A stretch of DNA of 64,000 nt from contig NC_092560.1 in assembly GCF_037038585.1 (NCBI RefSeq), positions 55,960,049 through 56,024,048 on the forward strand, in the 5' to 3' direction. The position numbers and the translations under genes are program-made. Origin of the DNA: Patagioenas fasciata (Eukaryota; Chordata; Aves; Columbiformes; Columbidae). This document shows, one piece after another, positions 23,101 to 35,200 of this stretch (positions within the stretch are counted from its first letter, which is position 1; each line of letters opens with the position of its first letter). The notes below the pieces were generated by a model. That model worked only from the letters and a program-made list of their open reading frames with translations, did no database searches and was not told the DNA's origin.

Positions 23101-26100
23101 AGGATAACCTGGCACAGCATGGTTTGCAGCCTCCAAATAGGATGTGCAATGCTGGATGGGAGTGAGGAGGTGGAAAGAGAAGGAAAGAGAATGGGGAAGT
23201 CTGAAGAAACACAGGATGTGGAAGAGGCACTGGAAGAGTGAATCAGTACTGTTTTCCAGTAACCATGAAGTTACAGCAGGGGCCAAGAGGCAACATCCAT
23301 ACACAAACTTCAAACTGCTGAAACCTTCAGGCACAGGAGGGATGGTGGGACTACGGTCACAGATGGGGTTGAGATGTTATCTCTAAGCAGCATGAACATT
23401 TGAAGAATCCATGAATTCCCTTCCTGCCCTGCTGTCTCAAGCATCCTTATTTCTCCCCTTTTAAGGAGAGATGTTCAACTATATGTGTATCTACACCTTA
23501 TAAAAAGACGTGATGTTAAAAAAAAAATCAAAACCTGTTATAGCAAATTATTAACCATAATAAACACACTACATTATTGTAGTACATTTAGTGGCATACA
23601 CACAAGCAAGGGATGAGTAGAGGATGCATTCTTGCCTGCCTCACTCCTGGATATGAGGTAAGAGCAGCAACAGGGTTCACAGGCTTAGCCAAAACAACCA
23701 AGGTGCCTGAGACAGGCTTGAGACTGGCTCGTCACCAGGGAGGGTGCACCACAGCTGTCTAGACTATACATGACACGGTAAACACAAGAATGGGGTGTTA
23801 GAGATGTGAGCACTTGGACAAAATTTCAGCAGGAGGTTTAATAGCTGCATCTAGAGAATGTTTCTATCTTCCAGTCCCTCAAAAGCTGATTTAGCAACAC
23901 AATACAGTGGGAAAAGGCCACTCACTGACTAGAAAATAAATGTCCTCTGACACTGGGGTAAGGATCTGGCCTGGTATAGCACCTCAAGCAAATTACAGGA
24001 CAGAAATGAAGGATGGAGGTGGAACGAGGGATACAAATGAACAGAAACACAGTAATGGCTAAAAGAGCTATAGTCAGAGGTGTTCAGAGCTGAACAATTG
24101 TGGTTCAGGCTGAGGGAGACTTTAACTGTTGGCATGGACCAGGAGTACAGCAGTTAGGTGGCTGAAACATGGTCACTCCTGTCCCTGAGCCTGCAGGGAT
24201 ATGAGCTGCTTCTCCAAAACATGTTCCTAAATTCTGTCCTACCTCCTTGACCAAAGTCAAAGCTGATTTCCTAAAGTCCTGTGTGTATCACCCCCATTAA
24301 GAGATTCTATGCATGTCATCATGATACAGATCTATGGCCTTAAGTAAAGACTAGAGCAGCCTCAGAATATTTGATGTTGCAGAGGAAAATATAAGTTATA
24401 GGTAATAAGAAATATTTCTTTATCCTAGATGTTGACAGTTTTTCAGTAGAGTAAATAAGGAAGTAGCCTGTGAACTAAAGATTAGAAAACAAGCTGCCAA
24501 AAGCAGGTCCTTAAAAAATAGTCATATTACTAAATTATCTTTATTTCAAAGCAGTAACGGGGCAACTACTTCATCCCTCTGCCTTTGTGTATAAAGAGAC
24601 CCTGTTGGAGATCAATGAATGGGCATGTGCAGCCAACCTTCTGCCAATTGTCTGCAGGTTATTAATTTGGAAGTTGTTGGAAAATTTCAGATTGAGCCTA
24701 AACATTCACTCACATTGGACTTTAACGTAACAGCCTAAAGGAAGTGTTGCTCTAAATTTTAAATCACACTGAACTTGATGAAGGGCATGACACAATCTAC
24801 AGGAAAAGGTCAGAAAAGCTGTAAATGTTTATCTCAATCAGATTAAACCAGTACTTTTGAGCTTGCTTTTGTACTTTCATCTATGCATTCACTTACAGTC
24901 TCTGCAGAACCTTTCTAGTGCATTTCTGTCCTAGGAAAACTTTAGCTGAAAGGCGATGTATATGGCATAGAGCCCTGTAAGGGACTGGGTTAGTGAATCT
25001 GAAGGCAGCTGCGTCAAAATTAATAACTCCATCAGCTCACGGGTAGAAAAACCAACTGGGCAAGAAAGAGGAAGCTTGGGCTGATTCAGGAATATTAAGT
25101 CCTTCAGCAGGAAGGCTAAGGGCTGGTCTGCTGATGGCAACACATATTGAAAGGTTCCTCCACTGCTGAGAGACTACACAGCTTCACGTAGATCATGTAA
25201 GGGACTGTCCAAAGGGGGTATGCAGCTGGGAAGTCGTCACACTGCACTACAAGTACCTATCATTTGGGGAGGAAAAAAAAATCAAAGGAGAAAATGAGAC
25301 TAGACAAAACAGGCCAAATCATCATACTCTTCTCACAGAAAAGAGATGTCAGTACATGCTGAGGTACTTGTGAAAGGTGCCAGAGACTTCACTGGCAAGA
25401 GACAAAATAAAAACATTTTGTCAACTGTTTGGGCCAGTCGGCTACACACATTGCACAACACAGATGTGTCTGCCCTGCAGCAGGATTAGGAGAAACTCAC
25501 TAGGCATTCCTCATCTTCAGCTGCGTCTACTCCAGGCTATAAGCAGCATTGTCAAGCTGTGTTTGAACTTTGCTTAAATGGTTGATGATTTCTGTGGCCA
25601 AACTGCTAGAGCATGAACTCAGTGCCATGGAAGAATTTGGAACTGTTGTGTTTAAAGTCAGCTGAAGTGTGTACCTTCATTCTTGAAGCTGGCTGCTAAA
25701 ATTATCTGGCATAGAGGAAAAAAATGACAGAGGTCTGATGGTACGGTCTAATATTATTAATCATACGTTCTTGCACATACGAAAAATGAGGCATTTTAAA
25801 AACAAAGAAACTTTGTGTTCAAACAGCAAGAAGATGCCACTTAAACTCAAAAAAGCCTGATTTAACCCTGGTCAGTTTGACACAATCATCTTGCAACTGA
25901 ATGGAGCTACTTGACACTGACATGTGGTTGTTGTTCTCTTGCCTTAGGTGCCACTTATAGCACTATTCCTTATTATTTGCTGTGTGCACTTTCCTGGTGT
26001 TCAAATCACCGAACTGACTTGCACTTTCACTGCTAACTTAGTCATCATTAGATTTTTCTCCTGCTTACCATGCACAAAGTCTGATCTGCTACCTTTTGTG

Positions 26101-26249
26101 TGTGTATTGATGATCATTTCCATGATAATTTAGAGGAAAAGCACTGTCCAATGATAAAACACAAGAATTTAGATGAACTTTGGCATTATCACATAACAGA
26201 CAGCCACAAACTAGCTCTCCAGCACCCCTTATTTTCACCTGAGCCTGAC

Positions 26250-26290
26250 TATTTGCAGTGGCTTGAGGGCTATTTAAAAGACCATAGCAA
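26250..26290 (+). repeat. 41-bp dispersed repeat, copy 1
   Basis: Aligns without gaps to 27121-27161 at 33 of 41 positions by hand. The shared core is TATTTRCAGTGGCT at the left and TAAAAGACYATAGCAA at the right. Family unknown. Confidence 0.5.
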
Positions 26291-27120
26291 TCATACTTTC
26301 ATAGCATGTGCTCTCTGTTCCTTGGACTCATGGCAGGTGATTTCTTGGTTTAGTTTTCTCTATACCCTCTTCTTGTTTCCATCCATGTTCTAATGCATGG
26401 ACTTCCTAGTCTACAAAGTAAAGCAAAGTGAGTAACCTGCAATGAAGCAGAAGGACGAGACCATTAAGTGTTCACATCAGAAAAGTCAGGTTCTGTAGGA
26501 TCAAGTCCAAGCACAAATAACTGCATATGTATCATTTGTTAAAGCAATACTGCCTCTCAGGAGTATTTGCTGATTTCCAGTTCAGGAAGTTACACTACTG
26601 CTCATTTAGGCTTGCATACAGAAATAAAGTTTACAGGTATGATTTGTAAAACAGTTACTCAAGTTGGCTCACTACATTTCCATAATGACTACTACATTAT
26701 ATACAATAGTGACTTTTTTAAGTCATTGAATATTTTGTTCCATCCAACCACTTTCTACGGAATGGTTCAGTTTGTACTGGCTACTGAAAGTGCATGATGG
26801 CAATATTCTCCCAAGTCAAAGGCAAACCTCATGCAATGCCCACAGTGATCACTGTGAATTAATAGGGCTGTCCTGCTGTGACAAGAGGACCACAAAGCTG
26901 AGGTGCTGTAGGTAATGTCATTCATCATCTGGGGCGTCTCCAGCAAAAAAAAGGATGAGTGTAGGGTGAAAGAGAATTTGAATGATTTTTAAATAAAGGT
27001 AGCAGGTTTAGTATTTTGATGCTGGACAAGAATGAAATCTCTCAACTTCAAAGAATGAATAGTTTTGTATCTCAAGCATTTAAAGCCAAATGTTTGCCAG
27101 AATTTTCCTCTTAGTCCAAG

Positions 27121-27161
27121 TATTTACAGTGGCTCTAATGCTGTGTAAAAGACTATAGCAA
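27121..27161 (+). repeat. 41-bp dispersed repeat, copy 2
   Basis: Second copy of the sequence at 26250-26290, in the same orientation, 871 bp to the right. Confidence 0.5.
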
Positions 27162-28634
27162 AACATCCCCAGGGATTTATATTACTATTTGGCTTTATAC
27201 TTCTTCCACCACTTTCAATAAATCATTAACTTCCTCATATGTGTCAAAGGGCATTTCATTTCCTCAACTGCAAATGACAAATTATGAATAATACACATTG
27301 CTGACTTTTTATTCCCTCCTCAAATTCCTATCTATCTAGCTCTTCAGTGACTCCAACTGTTTCATTTGGTCTGTTTCTGCAGATATATCCTACACAATGA
27401 CTGTAATTCTCTCAGATTTCATGTATGAAGATCATCCTCTTTTGCTACTACACATATGTATGCATTGTATTATATTCAGCTAATTTACTGTAAGTGTGAA
27501 TTTAGGGATTCTTCCTTCCCAGCTGAACATGCAGAAATATGTGTAAATAAAGGAAATACTATATGGAAATAATTATTCATTGTTCTGTTGAATTTAGGCA
27601 CCAAAGTAAACATGTGAGTAAGCATGTAGCAAGCCTACTTTGTGTAGTCTGTGCTGAAGAGCATGACGTGGCTCTGGCTCTCATAGCTAACTAAAGCTAG
27701 TATAAACATGCCTTTAAAAGCTGCAATCACAAATTCTAAAAATTACAACCTATGTTTGTTGTAGCTATAAACAAAATATTTTTGCTCACTCTCCATACTA
27801 AAAGAATGTCAGTGGAGGAGGTGCTTGCATTTGGGGGAGGACTGGCTGGAATAACAGGAGACACGTACATCAACAGAGTCAAAGCAAGCACTCTCTTGCA
27901 GACAACAATGGCTATTATTCAAAAATGAGCTTGAAGCCAGTGAGACTGTCCCAGTCCTTATAAAAGTTTCAGCAGCCTATGTTTGCTTTGGTCTTTCTGG
28001 GCACAGTTTACATAATCTGTGAATTAGTGTAACAAAGCACACCTATAGGTTCTTCCAGCCACGCAGTCCCAGGTGCCTTGGCAGGTGACTTTATCAACTT
28101 CCTACTGTGGCATAAATCTCTTGGGTGAAATCAACCTCCTTTCCCTTCAAGACCCCAGGCTGCTATATCAGTATGGAGTGGGCACAACACCTGTGACTGA
28201 CAGAGACACTCCTCTGTACCATCCTGAAAAGTCTTATGAACCAAAAGTCATACTGCTGGTTCTCTATTCTAAAATACGTACTCCTAAAATATCACCTAAG
28301 AACTGAACACACTTCAGCAAAGAATGCATGAGATAACCCACAGGCATCCTGCAATCTGTCATTACCCGGTGCGGTACAAATCAGTACAGTCAACCTCTGC
28401 TTGCTGAGGACACTTGTAGTACGACCCTTGTAGTGGTCTTTGGAGACGAGTGGAGGCACCTGTGCTGACAACTATTTGGAACAGTCTGCACATGGCTTTA
28501 ACCAGAAAACGTTGTAATCAGAAATGACAATACATGTTTCAGAACAATAGACTTTAAAAAAAAATTAACCATCAGACAATGTTCCTCAGCTCCCCTTAGG
28601 TTTCTTGTTTACAATGTCATATTTAGTGCTGAAT

Positions 28635-29990
28635 ATCACAGAATCACAGTATCACAGAATGTTAGGGATTGGAAGGTTACATAGGAAGGAGTCCAAGCCG
28701 GTTTTGAATGTCTCCATAGAAGGAGATTCCACAACCTCCCTGGGCAGCCTGTTCCAGTGTTCTGTCATCCTCACTGTGAAGAAGTTTCTTCTCATATCTC
28801 AGTGGAACCTCCTGTGTTCCGGTTTGTACCCATTGCCCCTTGTCCTATCATTGGTTGTCACCGAGAAGAGGCTGGCTCCACCCTCATGACACTCACCCTT
28901 TATATATCTGTAAACATTAATAAGGTCACCCCTCAGTCTCCTTTTTTCCAAGCTAAAAAGCCCCAGCTCCCTTAGCCTTTCCTCATAAGGGAGAGGCTCC
29001 ACTCCCTTCATCATCTTTGTTGCCCTGCACTGGACCCTCTCCAGCAGTTCCCTGTCCTTCTTGAACTGAGGGGCCCAGAACTGGACACAATACTCCAGAT
29101 GCGGTCTAACCAGGGCAGGGTAGAGGGGGAGGAGAACCTCTCTCGACTTATCACCCCTTGTGATACACCCCAGGATGCCATTGGCCTTCCTGGCCACAAG
29201 GGCATCGTGATGGCTCATGGTCCTCCTGATGTCCACCACAACCCCCAGGTCCATTTCCCCTACATGACACAGGTCGTTCCCCAACTTATACTGGAACCTG
29301 GGGTTGTTCCTGCCCAGACGCAAGACTCTACACTTGTCCTTGTTACATTTCAGTGAATTTTTCCCCACCCAACTCTCCCACCTGTCCAGGTCTCGCTGGA
29401 TGGCAGCACAGCCTTCTGGAGTGTCAGCCACTCCTCCCAGCTTGGTGTCGTCAGCAAACTTGCTGACAGTGCCCTCTACTCCCTCATCCAAGTCGCTGAT
29501 GAACATATTGAATACTACTGGTCCCAGTACCAACTGTTGAGGCACTCCACTAGATACAGGCCTCCAACTAGACTCTGCCCCACTGACCATGACTCTCTGG
29601 TTTCTTTCCTTCAGTCAGTTCACAGTCCACCTCACTACCTGATCATCCAGTCCACAGTTACACAGTTCAGCTGCAAGGATACTGTGGGAGACTGTGTCAA
29701 ATGCTTTACTGAAATCAAGATAGACCAGATCCACTGCTTTACCATCATCTATCCACCTTGTTATGTCCTCATGACATGAGGCTATGAGGTTGGTTACGCA
29801 TGACGTCCCCTTGGTGAAGCCATGTTGACTACCCCTAATGACTCTTTTATCCTTGATATGTCTTGAGATGGCATCAAGAATAAGTTATTTCATCACTTTT
29901 CCAGGGATGAAGGTGAGGCTGACTGGTCTACAGTTACCCAGGTCCTGTTTCTTGCCCTTTTTGAAGTCTGGAGTAACAGAACCAGCTTTA
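28635..29990 (-). mobile_element. CR1 non-LTR retrotransposon, 5'-truncated, minus strand
   Basis: The best preserved CR1 in the window. It starts with the complement of the 3' tail repeats (ATCACAGAATCACAGTATCA at 28635) and reads leftwards on the minus strand. A 263-codon open frame (29590-28799) covers the end of the reverse-transcriptase palm and the thumb/C-terminal region: [19 protein letters not shown], then FADDTKLGG with both catalytic aspartates, [14 protein letters not shown], and the end block [19 protein letters not shown]. Upstream palm sequence (29600-29990) is in other frames and broken. ORF1 and the endonuclease are absent, so it cannot move on its own. The right boundary is approximate. 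Confidence 0.95.
28799..29590 (-). pseudogene. CR1 reverse transcriptase fragment (263 codons)
   Basis: Longest non-host open frame in the window, lying inside the CR1 copy at 28635-29990. It covers the reverse-transcriptase palm from the SGVPQ motif through FADD to the C-terminal domain. Compared with typical CR1 polymerase proteins of about 900-1000 residues, the endonuclease, fingers and first part of the palm are missing. The initiator methionine is incidental. It lacks a promoter and its own 5' UTR, so expression is unlikely except by read-through. The length of the intact frame suggests a relatively young insertion. Confidence 0.9.
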
Positions 29991-31437
29991 CTTGTGAGAA
30001 ATCTGTCAGGAGAGCCTATGATGACAGAAAATTTCCTTTCCAGCCAGTCTGTTTGGCAGCCATGTCAAAGTGCTCTTCTAATACTTTGCAAACTTCCTGC
30101 TGCTTGGAAGGGACCTGTCAGCACTCAAGCCTGGACAGGTCACTGCCCTGGCCTACTGCCTTCTGCTGTGCCCTGCAGATTACAGAGGGCTACTCTGGAA
30201 AAACAAATTTTAAAATCCAACCTGATTACTTTTTGCTAATTAAGAAGTCCCTACCAAGCAAACCATAGCATTTGATTATCATCATTTTCAGAAAAGGCCG
30301 CTCAATAGCAGTTAATTCCCACAGTCACTTCTGGTATAAGCCAAGAGGAGCATGCAATTTGCCATAGTTTAGAAAGACGAAATTCAACTTTGTCTTTCTG
30401 GATACCAATGTTTTGTAGCTATATTCATCATTAGAGCAGTTTCTACAGAGCAGATAAGATCAAAACAAAAGTTCATTGACCCTCTTGCATTATCTTTATT
30501 ATAGAAATCCCTGAACACAGCTTATTTCCCATTACATATTGAAAACCATGTTGCATCTGACACTCTTTAATTCTCTCAAGATCGGAAAGCACTCTTTCTC
30601 TATGGTTATTAATTTTACATGGTATTTTTGAGACAAGTTATTAATAGGATCCAACTCATCCACTGTCCCACTGTTGGGGAACCAAAATGCACAGATGAGA
30701 AATCTAGTGCTAATAGTGATGCTATTCAGATAAAGCTGTTTATATCGAGCTGTGTCAGAAAGTTAAACAGCCTGCTGTTCCTGATCTCTCCAGGTTTTTT
30801 CTGTGGAAGACAGTAAACAATCCCACAAGTATTATCAACTTATGACTTAATTTTCCTTCCATCTACTACATAAATTATATTATTGCAATTTATATCTGAG
30901 GTTCACATGCTTCCACACTGATACTATCTGCACAATGGAGACATAGGTGGATTAACCAAAATATACTGAACAGCAGCAGCCATTCTCCTTTCTGGTAAAG
31001 GTAGCAGGTTCAGGAAGGAAAGGGGTTGCCAGGGAAATGCCATATGGTTTTGAATGGAATCATTCTTTCCATGCCAGTTACCATGCCTGCACTGGAGGCA
31101 CAGGTGATGCAAGGAGACACAGGCCCACACTGCTGTCTTTAGATACTAACATAATACAAACATTCACCCTTGTTTGACAAATTCCATTCACACAGGAAGT
31201 CACAAAGCCACTTGCAATGAGTGATGTACTCGAGTAACATAGCCACTGCTGTATTTGTGATTAGCCTAACACAAACAGTACGTTTCTCATCATTATTTGC
31301 AGTTCTGAAGTTTACTGAAGTGAACTTCCACAATTCACAAAAGTACAGCCTTGTTTGAAGACTTCATTGCATAGGTTTTGATTTTTTTGCCACCAGAGTC
31401 ACACACTACAGGTCCCCCTTGGGATAACATGTTGCTT
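29991..31437. other. intergenic sequence, no gene recognised
   Basis: Unique-looking sequence between two CR1 copies of opposite orientation. I see no gene or clear repeat. Confidence 0.55.
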
Positions 31438-32274
31438 AAGAACAGGATACATTCAGAGGGATCTGGACTAGCTGGATCATTGGACCGAGGCCTATTGTAT
31501 GAGGTTTAACAAGGCCAAGTGCCGGGTCCTGCACTTGGGTCACAACAACCCCAGGCAGCGCTACAGGCTCGGGGAAGAGTGGCTGGAAATCTGCCTGGAG
31601 GTAAAGGATCTGGGGGTGTTGATCGACAGCAGCTGAACACAAGCCAGCAGTCTGCCCAGGTGGCCAGAAATTCCAACAGCATCCTGGCTTGTAACAGGAA
31701 TAGTGCGGCCAGCAGGACTAGAGAAGCGATCGTCCCACTGCACTCAACACTGGTAAGGCCCCACCTTCAATCCTGTGTTTAGTTTTAGGCCCCTCATCAC
31801 AAGAAGGACATTGAGGTGCTGGAGAGAGTGCAGAGGAGGGTGATGAAGCTGTTGAGGGGTCTGAAGGACAAGTCTGATGAGGAGCAGCTGAGGGAACTGG
31901 GGCTGTTCAGCCTGGAGAAAAGGAGGCTGAGGGGAGACCTTATCGCTCTCTACAACTACCTGAAAGGAGTTTGTAGCATGGAGAGTGTTGGTTTCTTCTC
32001 TCAAGTAGCAAGTGATAGGACAAGAGGAAATGGCCTCAGGTTGTGCCAGGGGAGGTTTAGACTGGATATTAGGAAAAAATTCTTCCTGTAAAGGGTTGTC
32101 ACATATTGGAACAGGCTGCCCAGGGAAGTGGTGGAATCACCATCCGTGGAGGTGTTTAAAAGGTGTTTAGATGAGATTCTCAGGGACACAGTTTAGTGCT
32201 GAAGTTAAGTTAGGTTATGGTTGGACTCGGTGATCCTGAGGGTCTCTTCCAGCTGAAACAATTCTATGATTCTA
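31438..32274 (+). mobile_element. CR1 non-LTR retrotransposon fragment, plus strand
   Basis: Sense-oriented CR1 3' end. It opens with CR1 C-terminal coding sequence in broken frames ([19 protein letters not shown] near 31520). A 91-codon open segment (31816-32091) carries [34 protein letters not shown] and [20 protein letters not shown]. It then runs through the 3' UTR (GGTTGGACTCGGTGATCC near 32219) and ends in the tail ACAATTCTATGATTCTAACC at 32274. It is 5'-truncated to about 0.84 kb and inactive. Confidence 0.94.
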
Positions 32275-35200
32275 ACCTGAGAAAGCCATCTCTCTCCAGG
32301 ACAGATGCAGAAGACAGGCACATTAGAGGGAAAACTGGATCTCTGGAGAAAAAAATCTGATAAACAAGCTCATGAAGATTCAGGATCCTCAATTAAAAGT
32401 TGTGGTGCTCTTCTGAAGAAGAAATCATATTAGACCTATGTGCACAAACTGCAGACTTCCAGGAAGCTGGTGCCTTTGTGGGGCTGTGTAGGTTATATCA
32501 AAGACTGTGTGCTCCCACCTAACGTTTGCACCAAGGAACTCCTCATGTACATAGATGTGAAATCGTAACTGGAAATACTGCAGCTGAGCCACTGCCTGGA
32601 TTGTTAAAAAGACAGACCTGCCAGCGTTGTGAGCTGAGGGCACCTGTGTCCATCCCACCGCACGTTTGTCCCATTGTACCAGCCTGCAGCTTGCATTGCT
32701 GGCCTGAGGTTATGAAGAAGGTTGCTTTGCTCCCTGCTCCGCCTGCCAGCTGACATGGCACCTACCTGCTATGAACCTTCTGCTGCACACTGGAAATTAG
32801 GAAGCTTCTGGGAGATTTGCAGGAGGAACTTGCTCAAGATACAAAAGGAATTTGTGTAATACTGCACCTCCAGTCAATCATCTGCTTCTATAAGACTCTT
32901 TTCTGCTGCCCCAGTTGTAATAACCACTGTTCACATCACGGCTCAGAATACACCCAGTGCAAGTCACCTTGTTTTTGCTGACACAGGAATTTTTCAGTAT
33001 CTTCCTGTCAGCACCAAGCTGAGTGTTTTACCCCAAGGCAGCCTGGCCCCCTTCTCCCTTCCCTGTGAAAGCATGGCCCCAGAGTCCAACGATGCAACAC
33101 TTCCTGCCTTGTCTTTGAGCCTCTTCAGACATACTGCACAATTTTTCACCCTACGGTCAACATAGTTTCATCCCACATGGTTCTCTTGGGACAGGAGGCT
33201 GCAGCAGGCTGCTGGCACACACCAGGAGACTCTGCGCCAGGGTACATTTTATTCTGTGGGGGACAATAAGGAATCACAACAACCACCACCAACCACAGAA
33301 AAAATGTGCTGTCACTAGACCTCATGCAAGAGAAAGGGAAGACCGTGGTAGTGAGCCCCAGGAAAGGCTCCAGCAATGTCCAACAGAACAGCAGCACTCC
33401 CATGTTTAACACCCCTGCTCCCTGCTTGGGCTGCTTTCCAGGGTGAGGATGACCCTCAGGACCACAGCTCAACTCCACACCGTGTCCTTGCACTCAGGCT
33501 GAAGATCTGCTTTGCAGCAGGCAAGCTTCACGGCCTCGAGCAACCTCGCAATGTTGCACAGCTGTGCTGCACAGCTGCCCCACTCCAGCCCCAAGCTGGT
33601 TGCCTCCAGCTGGCAGAAGGGAAGGATCCTATTGGAAAGCACTCACAGGAGCTTGGGTAAAAGCTGTGAGCTGCAGCTAATGCTAAATGTTGCAGCGTGC
33701 TTCTGTCTACTGTTTATAGGAAAGTCAGAATTGTGTTAAAATCTGTAAGAAAATGATTAAGCATAAAGTTAATGACAAGGTAGGTCTCTCCTGGGAGGAA
33801 TTTTAACAAAAGCAGGAGTTCAGCAATTGCACCCAGTATACAAAAAACTAGAAATGTTGCTCCATATTGGGGTGTATTTCAGGAAATAAAAACTAGGGAA
33901 GAAGCTGAAATGCCTTTATGGACTGTAACATATCAGAAAAATTACGTTCTGAAAAGGGCTGTGGTTCCTATATTGTAATTGGAAAAGCTTTTTGATATCA
34001 AACGTTATTTTTCTACATACTGGCACCATCTGAAGCATTAGATATAATCCAGGGCTTCTTAGAAGCCATTGAAGATTCAAATGGTTTGAAGAAAAGAAAT
34101 TACAAGCTTCACTTCCAGCAGAAGCCAGTATATCCTCCCAGAACTACAGATATATCTTTTAAAACCTCTATGGGATTTATTATGGTTGTGCCCATCAGCA
34201 TCAACATATTAAAAGATGTCAGTGTTTCCATATAAAACACTTGAAAATAGGGGTTTATAAACTCAGTTGTAAATGCAGCACTTTGCAGATACAGACACAA
34301 TTCAGCGGTTTCTAAACCAAGACTTTAAGAAACTGTGCACGCACACATACACATGTATATAGGCAACTGTGGAATCTTAGTCCTTAACACAGCGCTGTAG
34401 CTCAAAATGAACTAAACCTAGAGAATAATTTGTCTTCAGCCTGACACAGCTCTTTATTTTCACTGGCTTCCTGTTGTAGCCAGTTATAACTTGTTTTACA
34501 AACCTTAAAAGCAACTGCTGTTATACCATACCCATTTCTCCTGAGGGTTATACTGTTAGTGTCATGGGAGTTCCACCTAAGGAGGGAGCCTCCCTCATCC
34601 TCCCCATGCACATTTTTGCAGCAGGCCTGTAATGAGCTATTTGGTAAACAAGCAGCAGTCTGAAAACCTACTTTAGCAGGCACTTACAAAGGCTACCTTT
34701 AAATAGGATAATTTTTTTTAAACACGAGGCTGCGAAGAGTTTTGATACATTCACAAAACATCAGCGAATAAAACAGAGCTGCCAAGAAGCCATTTGTTTA
34801 AGTTTTATTTTGCACTTGTGTTCCGCTTTTTATTTTAAGCTGTTTAAAAAAAAAAAAATAAATGAAATGAAATTAAAAGTTCTTCCATTGCTTGGCTGTT
34901 CCTTCCCCAGCCTCCCTAGTGTACTCCTCCATGCCCATTTCTGAATCTCCAGGGAGTGCTGTTTCTCTCTATGCAGAGCAGGATGGCCTCCTCCTGGGAC
35001 CCACTTTGCTGCAGGGATGGAGGTGGGGAGTCACCCCAGCAGCTCTGGGCTGGTGCCCCCAAGGATGATGGACTTTGCAGAGACAGACCAGGTCCCGCCA
35101 GCTGCTGAAGGAGCAGGCTGTGCACTCCACTGTGCTTCCGAGTCCTCTTTTTAGCAAAGTGCTTTAAGGAAGTGAGAAGCAGAAAGCCAAGCACTGCGCA

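Larger units (their letters stand above)
20159..28634. other. intergenic sequence, no gene recognised
   Basis: About 8.5 kb of largely unique DNA. Open frames do not exceed 129 codons (22207-22596, minus) and none resembles a known family. Two diverged copies of a 41-bp sequence lie at 26250-26290 and 27121-27161. No CR1 or LTR sequence is visible. Confidence 0.55.
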
